Part shown: one piece after another, positions 39,201 to 48,960 of the stretch
Numbering within the stretch: position 1 is the first letter of the stretch
Layout: each line of letters starts with the position of its first letter
NCBI GenBank assembly: GCA_002633005.1
Contig: NMRA01000002.1
Coordinates: 70,804-134,803, forward strand
Reading direction: 5' to 3'
Source of the DNA: Phoronis australis
Taxonomy: Eukaryota > Phoronida > Phoronidae
Length of the DNA stretch: 64,000 bases
Notes under the pieces: generated by a model
What the model was told of the DNA's origin: nothing
The model's database searches: none
What the model saw: the letters and a program-made list of their open reading frames with translations, nothing else
Program-made: the position numbers and the translations under genes

Positions 39201-42200
39201 CTCGGAGCGCTTTCATTGTTTGTTTACCCCCNGCAAGTTGCTGGCGACGTTTTTCTTGATTCAGACTAAATTGTTATATATTGGCTTCTACAACTAGCAA
39301 AGGGTAATTTTATATCGCTGGGAGATCCGGGGGCGTTTATGTAACTTACTACCAGACGCCAAGGCGCGTTTAAGAGGTCAGATGTGTGATCTTGTTTTGC
39401 ATGCAGTTGAACAGGTCGATGTTTGGGTTGGTTTTGGAAATCTGAGCAGTGATTTTGTGGCCACTGATTTATAAACTATTTCTGGTTTTACTTGTAGAAA
39501 GGGAACTGATTGTGGTTCAGATTTAGGGATTTCACAGTGGCGGATCTGAGATATCACAAGGGGGGCCCAACATTTTGTCCGGCTGTAAGCATTTGCGCAA
39601 ACTGAACCACTATTGTAGATGCGCATAGCACCGAATGGGGGGAGGTCGGGAGTGGGTTGCCCCCCTCCCGCTCAGGAAATTTTTCTGTTTTTACCTCTAA
39701 ATTCAAGCATTTTCCTTGATTCCTGAAGTATTATCCAAGAAAAAAAGGGGAAAAAAAAAACAAAACTCGGAGAACGTGTCAAACAGGAAAAACTGAACGT
39801 ACCAAAGATTCGAACTCANCAAACCTCATACTAAAAGACCTACTTGTTTATGGTCCACAGCGTTTGCGCGCGAAACCTACTTCTTTTCGTAATGCTTATT
39901 ACACGTTTTATATTTTGTGCCATCAATTGTTAACAATTTTGTCGTATTTAAAATCTTCAAATGCCCAAAAGACCAAATCCGTTTTTCGTGTTGGCAATAA
40001 TGACGGGATTGCTTTGGAAATCGTCTTAAGTTAAGGTTTGACAAAGAGAGTGTTGCAAGTTTCTGAGTGATTCACTTAGGCTTCGATTAAAATTCACATC
40101 TTACCAGCAGCTTCTGTTTTTTCATCGTCACTCAGGTTCCATTCTCTTTAAAAAATGAAGTAAATTTTGTTCATTGCACAGTGGAGCAGACGACGAAAAC
40201 GGAGTCGTAGTGCGCAGCGCCACTGCCGGTCGCCTGGGATATCGCGGGAGAGCCTATACTTAGCCATAGCTCCGTTACGAATGCGCCGTGTTCCGAATTT
40301 GACACTTGAAATTGGGTTTGAGCCCCTCCCCCCAAACACTAAAACTGCACACATTTAAATCTTCTTTTCATCCGTATAATTTTAATTACCGGGGTTAATT
40401 AGTAAACTCACCATTTCCCTACGCTCTTACTGTTTTATTTTTTTGCGGCAGCCAAGGGGGGGGGGGGCGGGCCCCCTGGGCCCCCCCTAAATCCGCCTAT
40501 GTTTCATGAAACCTGCAACGCAAGGCCCGCCAACCAATTTCTCAGATCCGAGTCCCCGTTGATCAGCTGGGTGACCCATTTCTGTTCATGGTGGATAGAT
40601 GAGTGGTGCTGTTTTTGTTTTGTTTCTTGACTATGTAGGATTATGGGTTGTCACTCGCACGCAGTCATGCAATACTTGACAAAACTGCACTGTTGTAATC
40701 AAACTGTCTCTGATTGTTCGTTTTTCTAGCAGGTAAATTCATGCGTCACTCCCGCGTCCGTGGAGCTGAGAAATTTCTACTAAAGTCGCTTTCTTCTGTT
40801 TTCTAGTTTTGGGGATATTGAATAGACGATTGTGATATGCAGTGCTATACAGGAAGGTTAGATGATGCTCACAATGTAGTCACTTGTCACAACTAGGGAA
40901 ATGGTGGTTTAAGCCGCAAGACATCCGTGTTAAGGCCGTCTTGTTCACCTCGTATACAGATGGTCCCTGTGCAATTATGTTAATAATTTTTATCTCCGGA
41001 TGACAATTGTGCGGCGTGAAACGCTGGAGGCTGTCCTTCTTATTCAGGATATGTCGGTCTTAATGATGCAAATATAAGCATTCATGAAATCAGTTTGTGG
41101 TTTGAGGTCATTTAATGGTTAAAATCCCTCAATGTCCCACCCATAGTCGTGTGGCACTCAGGAAATAAAAAGATTAAAACAATACATACATTTGGAGGGA
41201 GATCAGCGATCTGAGCCAAAGCCAGAGATTGTGGGATAACGGTAAGCGCCACTGTCAACCCAGCTAGAATGTCACCGAGTAAATGGCGTGGTCTGAAAGG
41301 AAAAAACATCTTACTGGTCCATCAAAACATTTTAAAACTCTGGCCCTAAAAGAGTTTTTTTATCATCTCAAGTCTTGCAAGGACTAAAAGCCGTCACACG
41401 ACACTGGCATCGTTCAAAGTTGATATTCGTCGGAGTGGGGCTTGCGCATCGCATAATTTGCACACCCAATCAAACTCCTTCGTAATATCAACAAATATAT
41501 AGTCCTCTGCGTTGACTGTAGTACTTTAAAACAACAGATTCAGTGCAAAGCCTTTAATGAGGAATACCACTTGGGCTTCACTGATCAATACATCTCACCA
41601 TTTAAACTTAAATTATTTGAGTGACATGAAAAGCTTCAGGTTATGTTTCATACCTTTCCTCAACATTTAGCAAAATCTGTAAAAGAAGTCTACTTCATTA
41701 TAATGAATGAGACCTTTCACCTTTGTATTTAAATATATGTGGTATTGGATGTGACACTAACCATAAGGGTTTAGTACACTTATATTAATTGGACTGTCAT
41801 TGTTGTAACTTATAATTTCACTTGTCACTTTAATAAATAAATAAATAACAATTTGACACAGATTTGATAATGGTAGTGGTTTAATCATAAGTTAGCTCTC
41901 ATGATTGACATTTAGGATACGCAATTGTGTACTACGAGTAGAAAAAATCGTTTTCCACATCATAAAGGAGGCGTGTTTCTATGCTTCCCATGCGATAATC
42001 ATCGTTTTCAATTTAACCAGTCAAGCCACTCTGAACAAGTGTACAGATGCAATCCATTTCGACAGGATTAGTCAAATATCCTCCTATGATTGGTCTGCTT
42101 CAGCTTGAGACCGCTTTTTACAGATCCTCTTCGCCGTTACTCAAATCGATCACATATTCTTTTCCAATTCGTTTTGGCGATAGGAACCAATTGCTTTTCA

Positions 42201-42484
42201 AATTAACCTATTTCAAAACTTACATGTTCAGACCACTGAGTGTCCCATATGACGTCACATTTTAGTTACAGCATATACAGCGTGATAACACAACACTCTA
42301 GTTATACTTCAACATACCTGTACTTAGGTAACCATATTGTTATAGGAATCTTCTTCTTCACGTTCTCAACAGTACACACTTTCTTCAAACCAGAACCAAC
42401 TGACTCCTCTAGCTTGAGACCAAATTTTACAAAATCGTCTTTGGTCTGGCTCAAATCAAGTTTTGAGCGTTTAATATTTTTCAT
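23055..42484 (-). CDS. SLC26A11-like sulfate/anion transporter, copy B (16 exons, 640 aa)
   Basis: Predicted exons in transcript order: 42484-42318, 41292-41190, 35711-35507, 34558-34473, 33489-33410, 33244-33190, 32441-32336, 31180-31005, 29795-29723, 28165-28054, 27580-27384, 27063-27005, 26414-26262, 24275-24164, 23482-23349, 23159-23055. The sum is 1923 nt, with all GT-AG introns and an open frame throughout. Same fold as copy A: IPQSLALAQIADLPPN into YGLYTSFMSCFVYSIFG, GPTASMAILAIQFGETP, a NNYRIDPNQEIIALG segment, ASFSRSNVNSQTG, then STAS. Exons 2-6, 8-12 and 15 have exactly the lengths found in copy A, and exons 1, 7, 13, 14 and 16 differ by multiples of three. The last exon is 105 nt against 222, so the C-terminal tail is short. 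No disabling change is seen, so it is probably functional. The introns carry most of the mobile DNA here. Tail to tail with copy A. Confidence 0.92.
25553..25960. repeat. Weak ~80-base periodicity in intron 13 of copy B
   Basis: The motif AAAACAGG(A/G) or close variants recurs at 25553, 25643, 25726, 25806 and 25882, spaced 90, 83, 80 and 76 bases, often after an AT-rich run. This could be an old degenerate tandem array; sequence between motifs is poorly conserved. Confidence 0.3.
28978..29240 (+). mobile_element. MITE family M, copy 1 (263 bp, 5-bp target duplication AGCCT)
   Basis: Starts CATGCGCGTACCC and ends GGGTGCGCGCATG, a 13-bp inverted terminal repeat with one mismatch. It is flanked by AGCCT on both sides (28973-28977, 29241-29245). 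The interior, including AAAAAGCGGGAGGACT and a GAGGCGGACC block, matches the copies at 48360 and 59405. No coding capacity. In intron 9 of copy B. Confidence 0.85.
29285..29350. repeat. 26-bp tandem repeat
   Basis: About 2.6 units of TAGACAGACTTTCTRTCTAG plus spacer bases, just downstream of MITE M copy 1, in intron 9 of copy B. Confidence 0.7.
31668..32118. repeat. Three-copy ~45-bp repeat, two direct and one inverted, in intron 7 of copy B
   Basis: A block containing GATATTACTTCATCTACGCC, then CTCGGTACGTTTTGTGTATTT, occurs at 32071-32116, in diverged form at about 31678-31725, and inverted at 32001-32043. The inverted and right copies form a stem of over 40 bases with a 26-base loop. It may be a fold-back element or the ends of a decayed transposon. 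Confidence 0.75.
32660..33123 (+). repeat. Interspersed repeat family R, copy 4
   Basis: Matches copies 2 and 3 in order: TATTTTCCAGGAAAG, TTTTTTTACTC, CACGTGACCATGTC, CAAGATGAAGTCTCAAAAG, TTTCATGAAGCTGAT and a right end GGGTCCTGCAAAATCTTAAA. In intron 6 of copy B. Confidence 0.6.
36102..36510 (+). repeat. Interspersed repeat family R, copy 5
   Basis: Opens with AAGATTATGTAGGACCTTA, the same terminal motif as copy 1. Internal TTCAAGATGAAACCTCAAAAG and CATTTCATTTTCGTTTTATG match copy 4. The right end is unclear. In intron 2 of copy B. Confidence 0.55.
37995..40501. mobile_element. 2.5-kb fold-back element with long inverted arms
   Basis: CATAGGCGGATTTAGG at 37995 and its reverse complement ending at 40501 bound long inverted arms, roughly 37995-38757 and 39541-40501, alignable along most of their length with substitutions and one insertion of about 150 bases in the right arm. 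The loop of about 780 bases holds a decayed THAP-domain sequence and a TCG/TCATC-rich stretch. Two single-base gaps (39232, 39819) show it was hard to assemble. No target duplication could be agreed. In intron 2 of copy B, which it largely accounts for. Confidence 0.85.
38789..39060 (+). pseudogene. Decayed THAP-domain sequence inside the fold-back element
   Basis: An ATG opens MARRCVCGGC, the start of a C2CH THAP zinc finger; an FHFP-like segment follows in another frame; then ICSDHFEASRFDE and a following LGYSR lie in a third frame. The cysteine pair and the CSDHF motif are about 42 codons apart, within the C-X(35-50)-C-X2-H spacing of THAP domains. At least two frameshifts and several stops disable it. 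THAP domains are DNA-binding modules of P-element-type and some other transposases and of host proteins derived from them. Confidence 0.65.
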
Positions 42485-43260
42485 TTTAGCACCATATGTT
42501 GTGAAGATTCCCTATGTAAGTCCTATACTCCCCACGGGCTCGTGCAGTTCATGTCTGTCAACCTGGAACTCTAAGGGATGAATGTCCATTGGCATGTGGG
42601 TTGCCTTAATAGACCCTCATGTTTTCTGAATTAGAAATGCAATTATCGGTTGCATGCTGACTAGCGTTCTAAAGGTCTCAAGTTTCTTGCGAGATCACGC
42701 AAGACCACGCAAAATCGCGCGAGTGATAGGTTAGTGTTTCGCTAGGATGCTATTTCATCAAAAAATTCACTGGGGTTTTTTGTTTTCATTAATTAACGAA
42801 GATATATCGTCGAACATACAAACTAGTGGTTTGGGTCTAAGGAACGCATTCCTAAAGAACAAAAACAAACGTGACACCACTTTGTCCGTCACGACTCCTC
42901 TGAAGCTTCGGGCTCCATGTACAAGGTTGCATGAAACTAAGTTCTAATTACATCAATTGGACATGGAAAAGAACATGTTTATCAACTTCAAAATAAGCAG
43001 TGATACAGCGAGCAAAATATCCACGGGTTGCAATAACTCATAGAGCCATACGTGTTGTTATGTTTTCACTGTAAAAAGCGCACTTAGGGCATTTTTCTGA
43101 AGTTATGAGCGCCACATGATAGGGTGATTGGGAGCTACCATTCCACACAGTTTTTTGTAGAACTAGTAACCAGAAATGAAATACTAAACCAACAATTTGG
43201 CCACAGCTACAAATATTTTGTAGGTGTAATAAGAGATCGTTTACTTTTTTTAAAAATGCC

Positions 43261-43500
43261 TTAAGGTTATGTAGGACCCAAGAAAAATCCAAACCTGGCA
43301 AACGTCGGAACATCATATCTCAGAAATGGTTGATAAGATTTATGTGGAATTTTCAGATACCGTGCTTAACGTACTGTTCTTCGAAACGCAATTAGGAATT
43401 GTTTTAAAATGTTAGACTTTTACACGAGGGGCTTCCAAATAATCAAAAGTTGCATAAAAGTGAGGTTTAATTATTTTCAGAAGTTGTTGTGTGGAACGTA
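43261..43500 (-). repeat. Interspersed repeat family R, copy 6 (inverted)
   Basis: Opens TTAAGGTTATGTAGGACCC. Read on the minus strand it matches the 3' half of copy 2, including ATTTCTGAGATAT, GTTTCGARGAACWGT and TGCAACTTTTGAT-type blocks, which establishes that the family has matching inverted ends. Confidence 0.6.
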
Positions 43501-46500
43501 AGACTGAATTTTTGCCTTTTGAAGTCATATTTCATGAAACCATAGATTATAGTAAATAAAACGGACCCCGGTTCAGTAATAATACACTTGATAGAGACTT
43601 CTAATCTCTTTGCAATGCCTTGATTTAAATAAAAACTGAGGATATATATTGCTTTAATTGGTGATGAGACTGAAAACCTGAGGATTCCGTTGGTGGGGTC
43701 CAGATAACAAAGGTAAGAATGCAGTTGAGCAGGTCACAAGGTCAGGTCCACTGGACAAAAGTCGCCATGTGAACATTGCTTGTACAGTCAATGAGCGTTG
43801 AAAATCAGCATTATGCTCCTATGTTTATTTTCCTTTAATTTTGATGAATGCGTGATATTTACTACCCTTGAACATAAACACCAGAAAAGGCCCTTCGAGA
43901 ACGTGCCGCCCTTTGTTATGGCTGTATTATTCTGCTCTGTGAACACTTGAATATTACAAATGTTATCTTGTTTATCACTTAGCACATCTAAACAAACCTA
44001 TTTACGCCACCTTATTTTTTCAATGGAAGGATAACGAGAACGATGCAATTCTGCTGGCAACTGTGGGCGGCTTGTGTAAGCCTACTTCATATGTGATACT
44101 CGGTGGTTAAAGACAGAACGGTGTTACTTTTTATGGGTGATCAAAGATTTGAAGTCCACATCCCGATGGGTATGCTCAGAAATTGTGAACATTTGGGTTT
44201 TTAGATTGTGCTATGAAGATAACAAGCACGCGGCTTCCGTAAAAGCAGCCACGGATCCAGTTTTTGAGCAAACCTTGGATCACCTGTAATATTACAAATT
44301 TGTTTATTCTGAATATTTTAATATTCTTAAAAGATTGATATTTATGAATGTATTCTGTATAAAACAAACAAGTGCCTTGAAGTGACGATACCTCTTTTAA
44401 CAAACTGGTAATCAAAAAAGGAACTTGGACAGAAAATTTTGTCGCGAACAAATTGTTCCTGTACAGTTGAGCCTGGCCATAACAAGAAGTCCATGGATCT
44501 TGCATTTTAGCACCAGGAGTGACTGTGGATTGCATTCTAGATATTTTCTCTGGTATAGCCATAAATTACTGTTCCCCAATGATTGCCACACTCTTAATTG
44601 TTATTGACTGATGGTGAAGTGCTTATCTCTTTGGTATTATTGCTAGTGATGTTTGTGTCATTCAATTGGAATGCTGACTGAATGTTTCGTTCTTAAAGAT
44701 GTATGCTTCTAACTATGCTAATGTATAGCATGAATTAAAACGACAATGATATTTTAACATAATCTATCTAAACAAAGTGCAGTTGTATACAATGGCAACT
44801 TGTAACTGTGAAAACAAAAAATCTGCGAACAAGTGACCTTTGCACTAATGATGTACCTCGAGAGCTCACATAACCCGCATCGTGCAGTGTTATTCCCCAG
44901 CATCACGCCACTGGACATGGTTCAGTGATTTGCAGCGGATCATTTTTGCCACAAAATTCGTTCTCACTAACATTTGGCAATTTTCAACCTACTTCATATT
45001 CATATTATCGCTGTATGTTGTGTTTCTGACTAATTTAGCCAAGCAATCACAGAGATAAGAAATTAACTTGCATGCTCCACTTTAAAGGTACTCCTTCCAC
45101 TTCATTTTAGTTTCAACGCCAGTAAGTTAAGTCGAAGTCTAATCGCAAATAATGCTCATGTAACACAACTCCAAATAATGGAAATTAATATGATTTTTAG
45201 TTTAATTTTTATTTTTGGTGGTGCACCACGACCTAAAATGACACGACTGCCCCGGTGCAAGAGAAGAGACAACATAATCCGAGTGCTTTTTCACTCAAAT
45301 TCCAGAAATTCAGGTTAAAATATGTCATTTGAAAATTTCCACTGGTCTGAAGGCTACCTGGATTCGCGACAAAATTTAACACACCAACGAAGAGGTGCTC
45401 CGGACAATGGCGGCACTTCCGTATCCGAGTAGACAAGAGTGAAGGCCGCCAAATTTCAAAACAACTTCAAAGAACTTCTGAATACTTTTCGTGGTAATCA
45501 CTTCCCATTTAGACCACAAAACTGCCATCAAACCAGAACCATCCCATTTTCTTCATTTCTTGGGGGACCTACAAAAGCCCAAACCGTGGTTTTAGACCAC
45601 TGCGTATTCTCTCTGTGTATTCCGCCATATTCAATGACGTTTCCGAGGAGACCCGCCCACTTGAAAAAATCAGTAAAAATAAACACAAACATGGCTGAAA
45701 GTTACGTAGTGTTTGTATTTGGGTAATATCTTTCGACTGGTGAAAGTCATTTTGAATTCTAGAATGGTGACTATAAAGAATAGGGTATCTTTAAACTATA
45801 GCCAAGGCTTAATCTTTTCGCAGTTTTGCGAGGAATTTGTCGACCGACAATCGCTATCATGATAAATGAAATACCATCATTTATTTCTAATTATTGCCAA
45901 CACACACAGCTCCACGCTGAGTTTATTAGTGTAGTATTTGCATTTTGATAGATTCTGTTCTGCATTCTCAGGGCGCACTGATTTCAAACAATTTTGCCTA
46001 AAGATTTTAATTAATGTTATCTGGTCATAGCCGCTATGAGCAAGCTTTATGCAAAAGAAACTAATTTTTATTCAAAACACTTTCTGACTGGAAACCTTTT
46101 TGGAGTGGGCACTTTGTGATGAAATCCCAACATCGCATTAGATTCTGCTGTTTTATAACTCTGATCAAAGCAAACACGTTTAAGGAAAAAAAGTACCCAA
46201 AATTAGTAATGTCTTTTCAGTTCCAGATCTGGCCAACTCCAAAAATTTGGCTAGCCAGCCAGTCATGACTCTCGTACAGTTTGCACGCCGGTGTGCGCCT
46301 TCACTCCGTCATCCTTTGAACCACGACCAATCCAAAGGATCCGGTCCAGAGATAATTAACATTGTTTCTTTATATACTGTGAACTCGTGTTCACACCGGC
46401 ATGTTATGACAGGGTAATTCTATCTAAATCTCTGATCAGAAACACACATTCGAATACGTCCTCAATTGTAAGTTTTAAGTGATTTTTCGTTATGACTGAA

Positions 46501-48359
46501 GTTAAGTGCCATGACTACCAAAATAAATAAAGCCGACGACCTCTGTTTTAATATAAAACCTACTTAAAACGCATCTAATGAATTAAGTATAGCAATTATT
46601 ATTCCTTACAAGAGCAAATCATGATTGCCGCCATTGCCAGCAGCATAACCTTTCCAATAAAGGTTAGCCATGACTACATGGATATGAATATTCATTATAA
46701 GCATTTTTGATGCTGATGGTATTGCTTAAGTGTTGGGGAGTGTTCACATATTACGTCATCACTCGAGGGGGACGAGGAAGTTTGGAAAAGATGACTATTG
46801 ATGGCAGAGGAGAGGAGGTGCAAGACTCATTATGACTTCATCATCTTTATAAGAACATCTCTATCTCAGTTCAGTACATATTTATGGGAAACTTGTTCAC
46901 CTAGCGAAATGAACTAATTCTAAAACCTGAACCTGCCGTTTTACGCTTCCAGGCCTTGATATTTCACTAGGTTCACCTTTTGAACATGTACACTAACGAC
47001 AGCCTCACTCCATCACTGCCTATCGCCAACAATCATGACAAGGCATTACCAGGAGGTCTAGTGACGCGCGTGGTCATGTTTTGCAGGGGAGGTGAGGGAT
47101 TTGCATTGTGAGCTTATTAAGCACATGCAGTGTGCGACGTAATTTGTTTTTTCTTTTTTGTATTTTAAATGTAACAGAGTTATTCTACCTTGTTTTCATA
47201 CTATACCCCAAGTTTCATTGTTAAATCTCAATTTTTGTTTCCAGATTTCCTGGAGACTAGCCACAGAGTAACAGAAATTGACATTGTTGTAACTTAAATA
47301 TTACCAAAGCAACGCGAAACTTTGAAATACGCCCACGACTGCACTACAAATGGGGTGTTTTTGGTATCATTAAAATAACCGTTAGATGACGTCGAAGCCT
47401 TCCGAAACTCGGAAGGCGTGGTCTCTCTAGTACATAACTATTCGCCAAACTTCATGAAAATCCGTTAGGGAACGTACAAATTAAAATCGCTAACAGGGAA
47501 CCCAGTGGCAGGCACAGTCGTCCAAAAAGTCGCGTTAGTCAATTTTCCATGCCTCTTGTAAAAATATGTAGAGCCAATTCTATACCACAAGTTAAAAAAA
47601 TAGCTAAAATTGAGAAAAAGTATCAAATCATTTGGTATGGAAAGGCTTTTTCCTTATTCCCAAATATTCAATATGTCTACTCTTGTTCCAATACCCACAA
47701 ATTAGTTATATGTATTTAATTTTATTTTATTTAAAGAGGCCTGGAACGAGAAAAACAGAGTGGCTCTCTGTCACTGAAACAGGATTCTAGTTGCTCACCA
47801 GGTATTTTTACGGTTTGTTCCTAAATTTCTGTGGATGTCAAAGCATTTTTCTTTTAGTTTCAAATTTCAAAAAAGAATCTGTCAACCGTTCAACACTTTG
47901 TCGTTAGCCATAAACGTATGTGTAGTAGTCTGTTGGCATGTCAGTAGCTTAGAGGTGACCTGTAGTTGGAGCACCACTTCGCTAGCAAAGTATAGAGGTG
48001 CAAGAGATTGAAAAATATCGAAGAATGACTGCTGCCCTAGCCATCCTGGGCATTTGAAAGTGGTGTGTTTTAGTACATATTGAGGTGTCAACATGTATAT
48101 ATAGCAGGTTGTCTGACAAGGTTTTTATTTCATTTGTTAAAATTATCATCACATTTTCTTACTTTTAGCAGTGCGTGCAGATAATATATGGCATTGCAAA
48201 CGATTTTCCATGAGTAATGTTAGAGAATTTTTAAATTTTGGTGGTGATTCATTCATTCTTTATTCAGGACATTTGAATGACAAACCATATGCACCACAAA
48301 GTAATATCAACTGAGTGCCAGTTGAATGTCTGCTGGTCTCGTGTAATGGTACTTAAATT

Positions 48360-48610
48360 CCTGCTCGCACCCAGGGGGGCTCGAACGAGCCTCCCCCTAT
48401 TTGGCGAAGTGGGCCAAAAAGCTCCGCCTGTGAGAAACAAAAAGACCGAGAAAATGAGACGAAAGTCCACTAAACAAGCACAAACGTGCATTTCATTGTG
48501 GTGCGTCCGTACTTTTTTTTTAAGTCCGCCGGCTATTTTGTTACCAAAAGGTCTGCAACGTTAGGAATTCGAGCCTCCCCCCCCCATATTGAAGGCTGGG
48601 TGCGCGCATG
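48360..48610 (-). mobile_element. MITE family M, copy 2 (251 bp, reverse orientation)
   Basis: Ends GGGTGCGCGCATG at 48598-48610; the left end CCTGCTCGCACCC is a two-mismatch version of the terminal repeat. The interior is the reverse complement of copies 1 and 3. Flanks AAATT (48355-48359) and AAATC (48611-48615) are a near-match 5-bp target duplication. About 280 bases upstream of the Ig/CCP gene start. Confidence 0.78.
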
Positions 48611-48826
48611 AAATCTAAGACGTCTTGATAAAATTAGGAATATAAAATTGTGAGCGAAAGTATGACCGTAAAATTACGGGGGTACACCTTCTTCCGAGCT
48701 CAGATGACCTAAAAACCATGGGGTATAACGATTAAGGTCGTACAACACGAGTGAAGTCCCGGTCGTAATTACTTTTTCCCAACGGCCCACGATACAATAC
48801 TGCTATTACGTGTCAAAGATTTGGGG

Positions 48827-48839
48827 CACGTGACACGTG
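48827..48839. promoter_or_regulatory. Paired E-boxes upstream of the Ig/CCP gene
   Basis: Two CACGTG palindromes, at 48827-48832 and 48834-48839, one base apart and 51 bases before the start codon. CACGTG is bound by bHLH-ZIP factors such as USF, MITF/TFE or MYC/MAX. A TATA box is not evident. Functional use is inference. Confidence 0.45.
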
Positions 48840-48890
48840 TAAAAACATGCGTGAAAGTCAGACTTCTGGCTCAATTCAAATGCCTACGAA

Positions 48891-48960
48891 ATGGCATTCC
48901 CTTTTATGAGTGTGTTCCTGATCTTATTTTTCCAGTGCGTGGAAGGACTTAACGCAAGAA
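48891..48960 (+). CDS. Exon 1: signal peptide
   Basis: Encodes MAFPFMSVFLILFFQCVEG and a few more residues, with a hydrophobic core and likely cleavage near residue 19-21. It ends at a consensus GTGAGT donor in phase 1. Only 23 bases after the donor, a hAT-type MITE begins. Confidence 0.8.

Larger units (their letters stand above)
42485..48826. other. Intergenic region between the heads of copy B and the Ig/CCP gene
   Basis: 6.3 kb between divergently transcribed genes. Apart from an R-family copy (43261-43500) and a MITE M copy (48360-48610), I find no supported gene. The stretch 45370-45730 has promoter-like ETS-type motifs and an ATG followed eleven codons later by a GT donor (45690-45722), which could be a first exon but has no identifiable partner. 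A small perfect 9-bp stem with a 3-base loop lies at 47397-47417. Confidence 0.5.

Noticed and set aside
44176-44562. 128-codon minus-strand open frame upstream of copy B
   Set aside because: No domain. The segment resembling a first exon ends without a GT donor where one would be needed.
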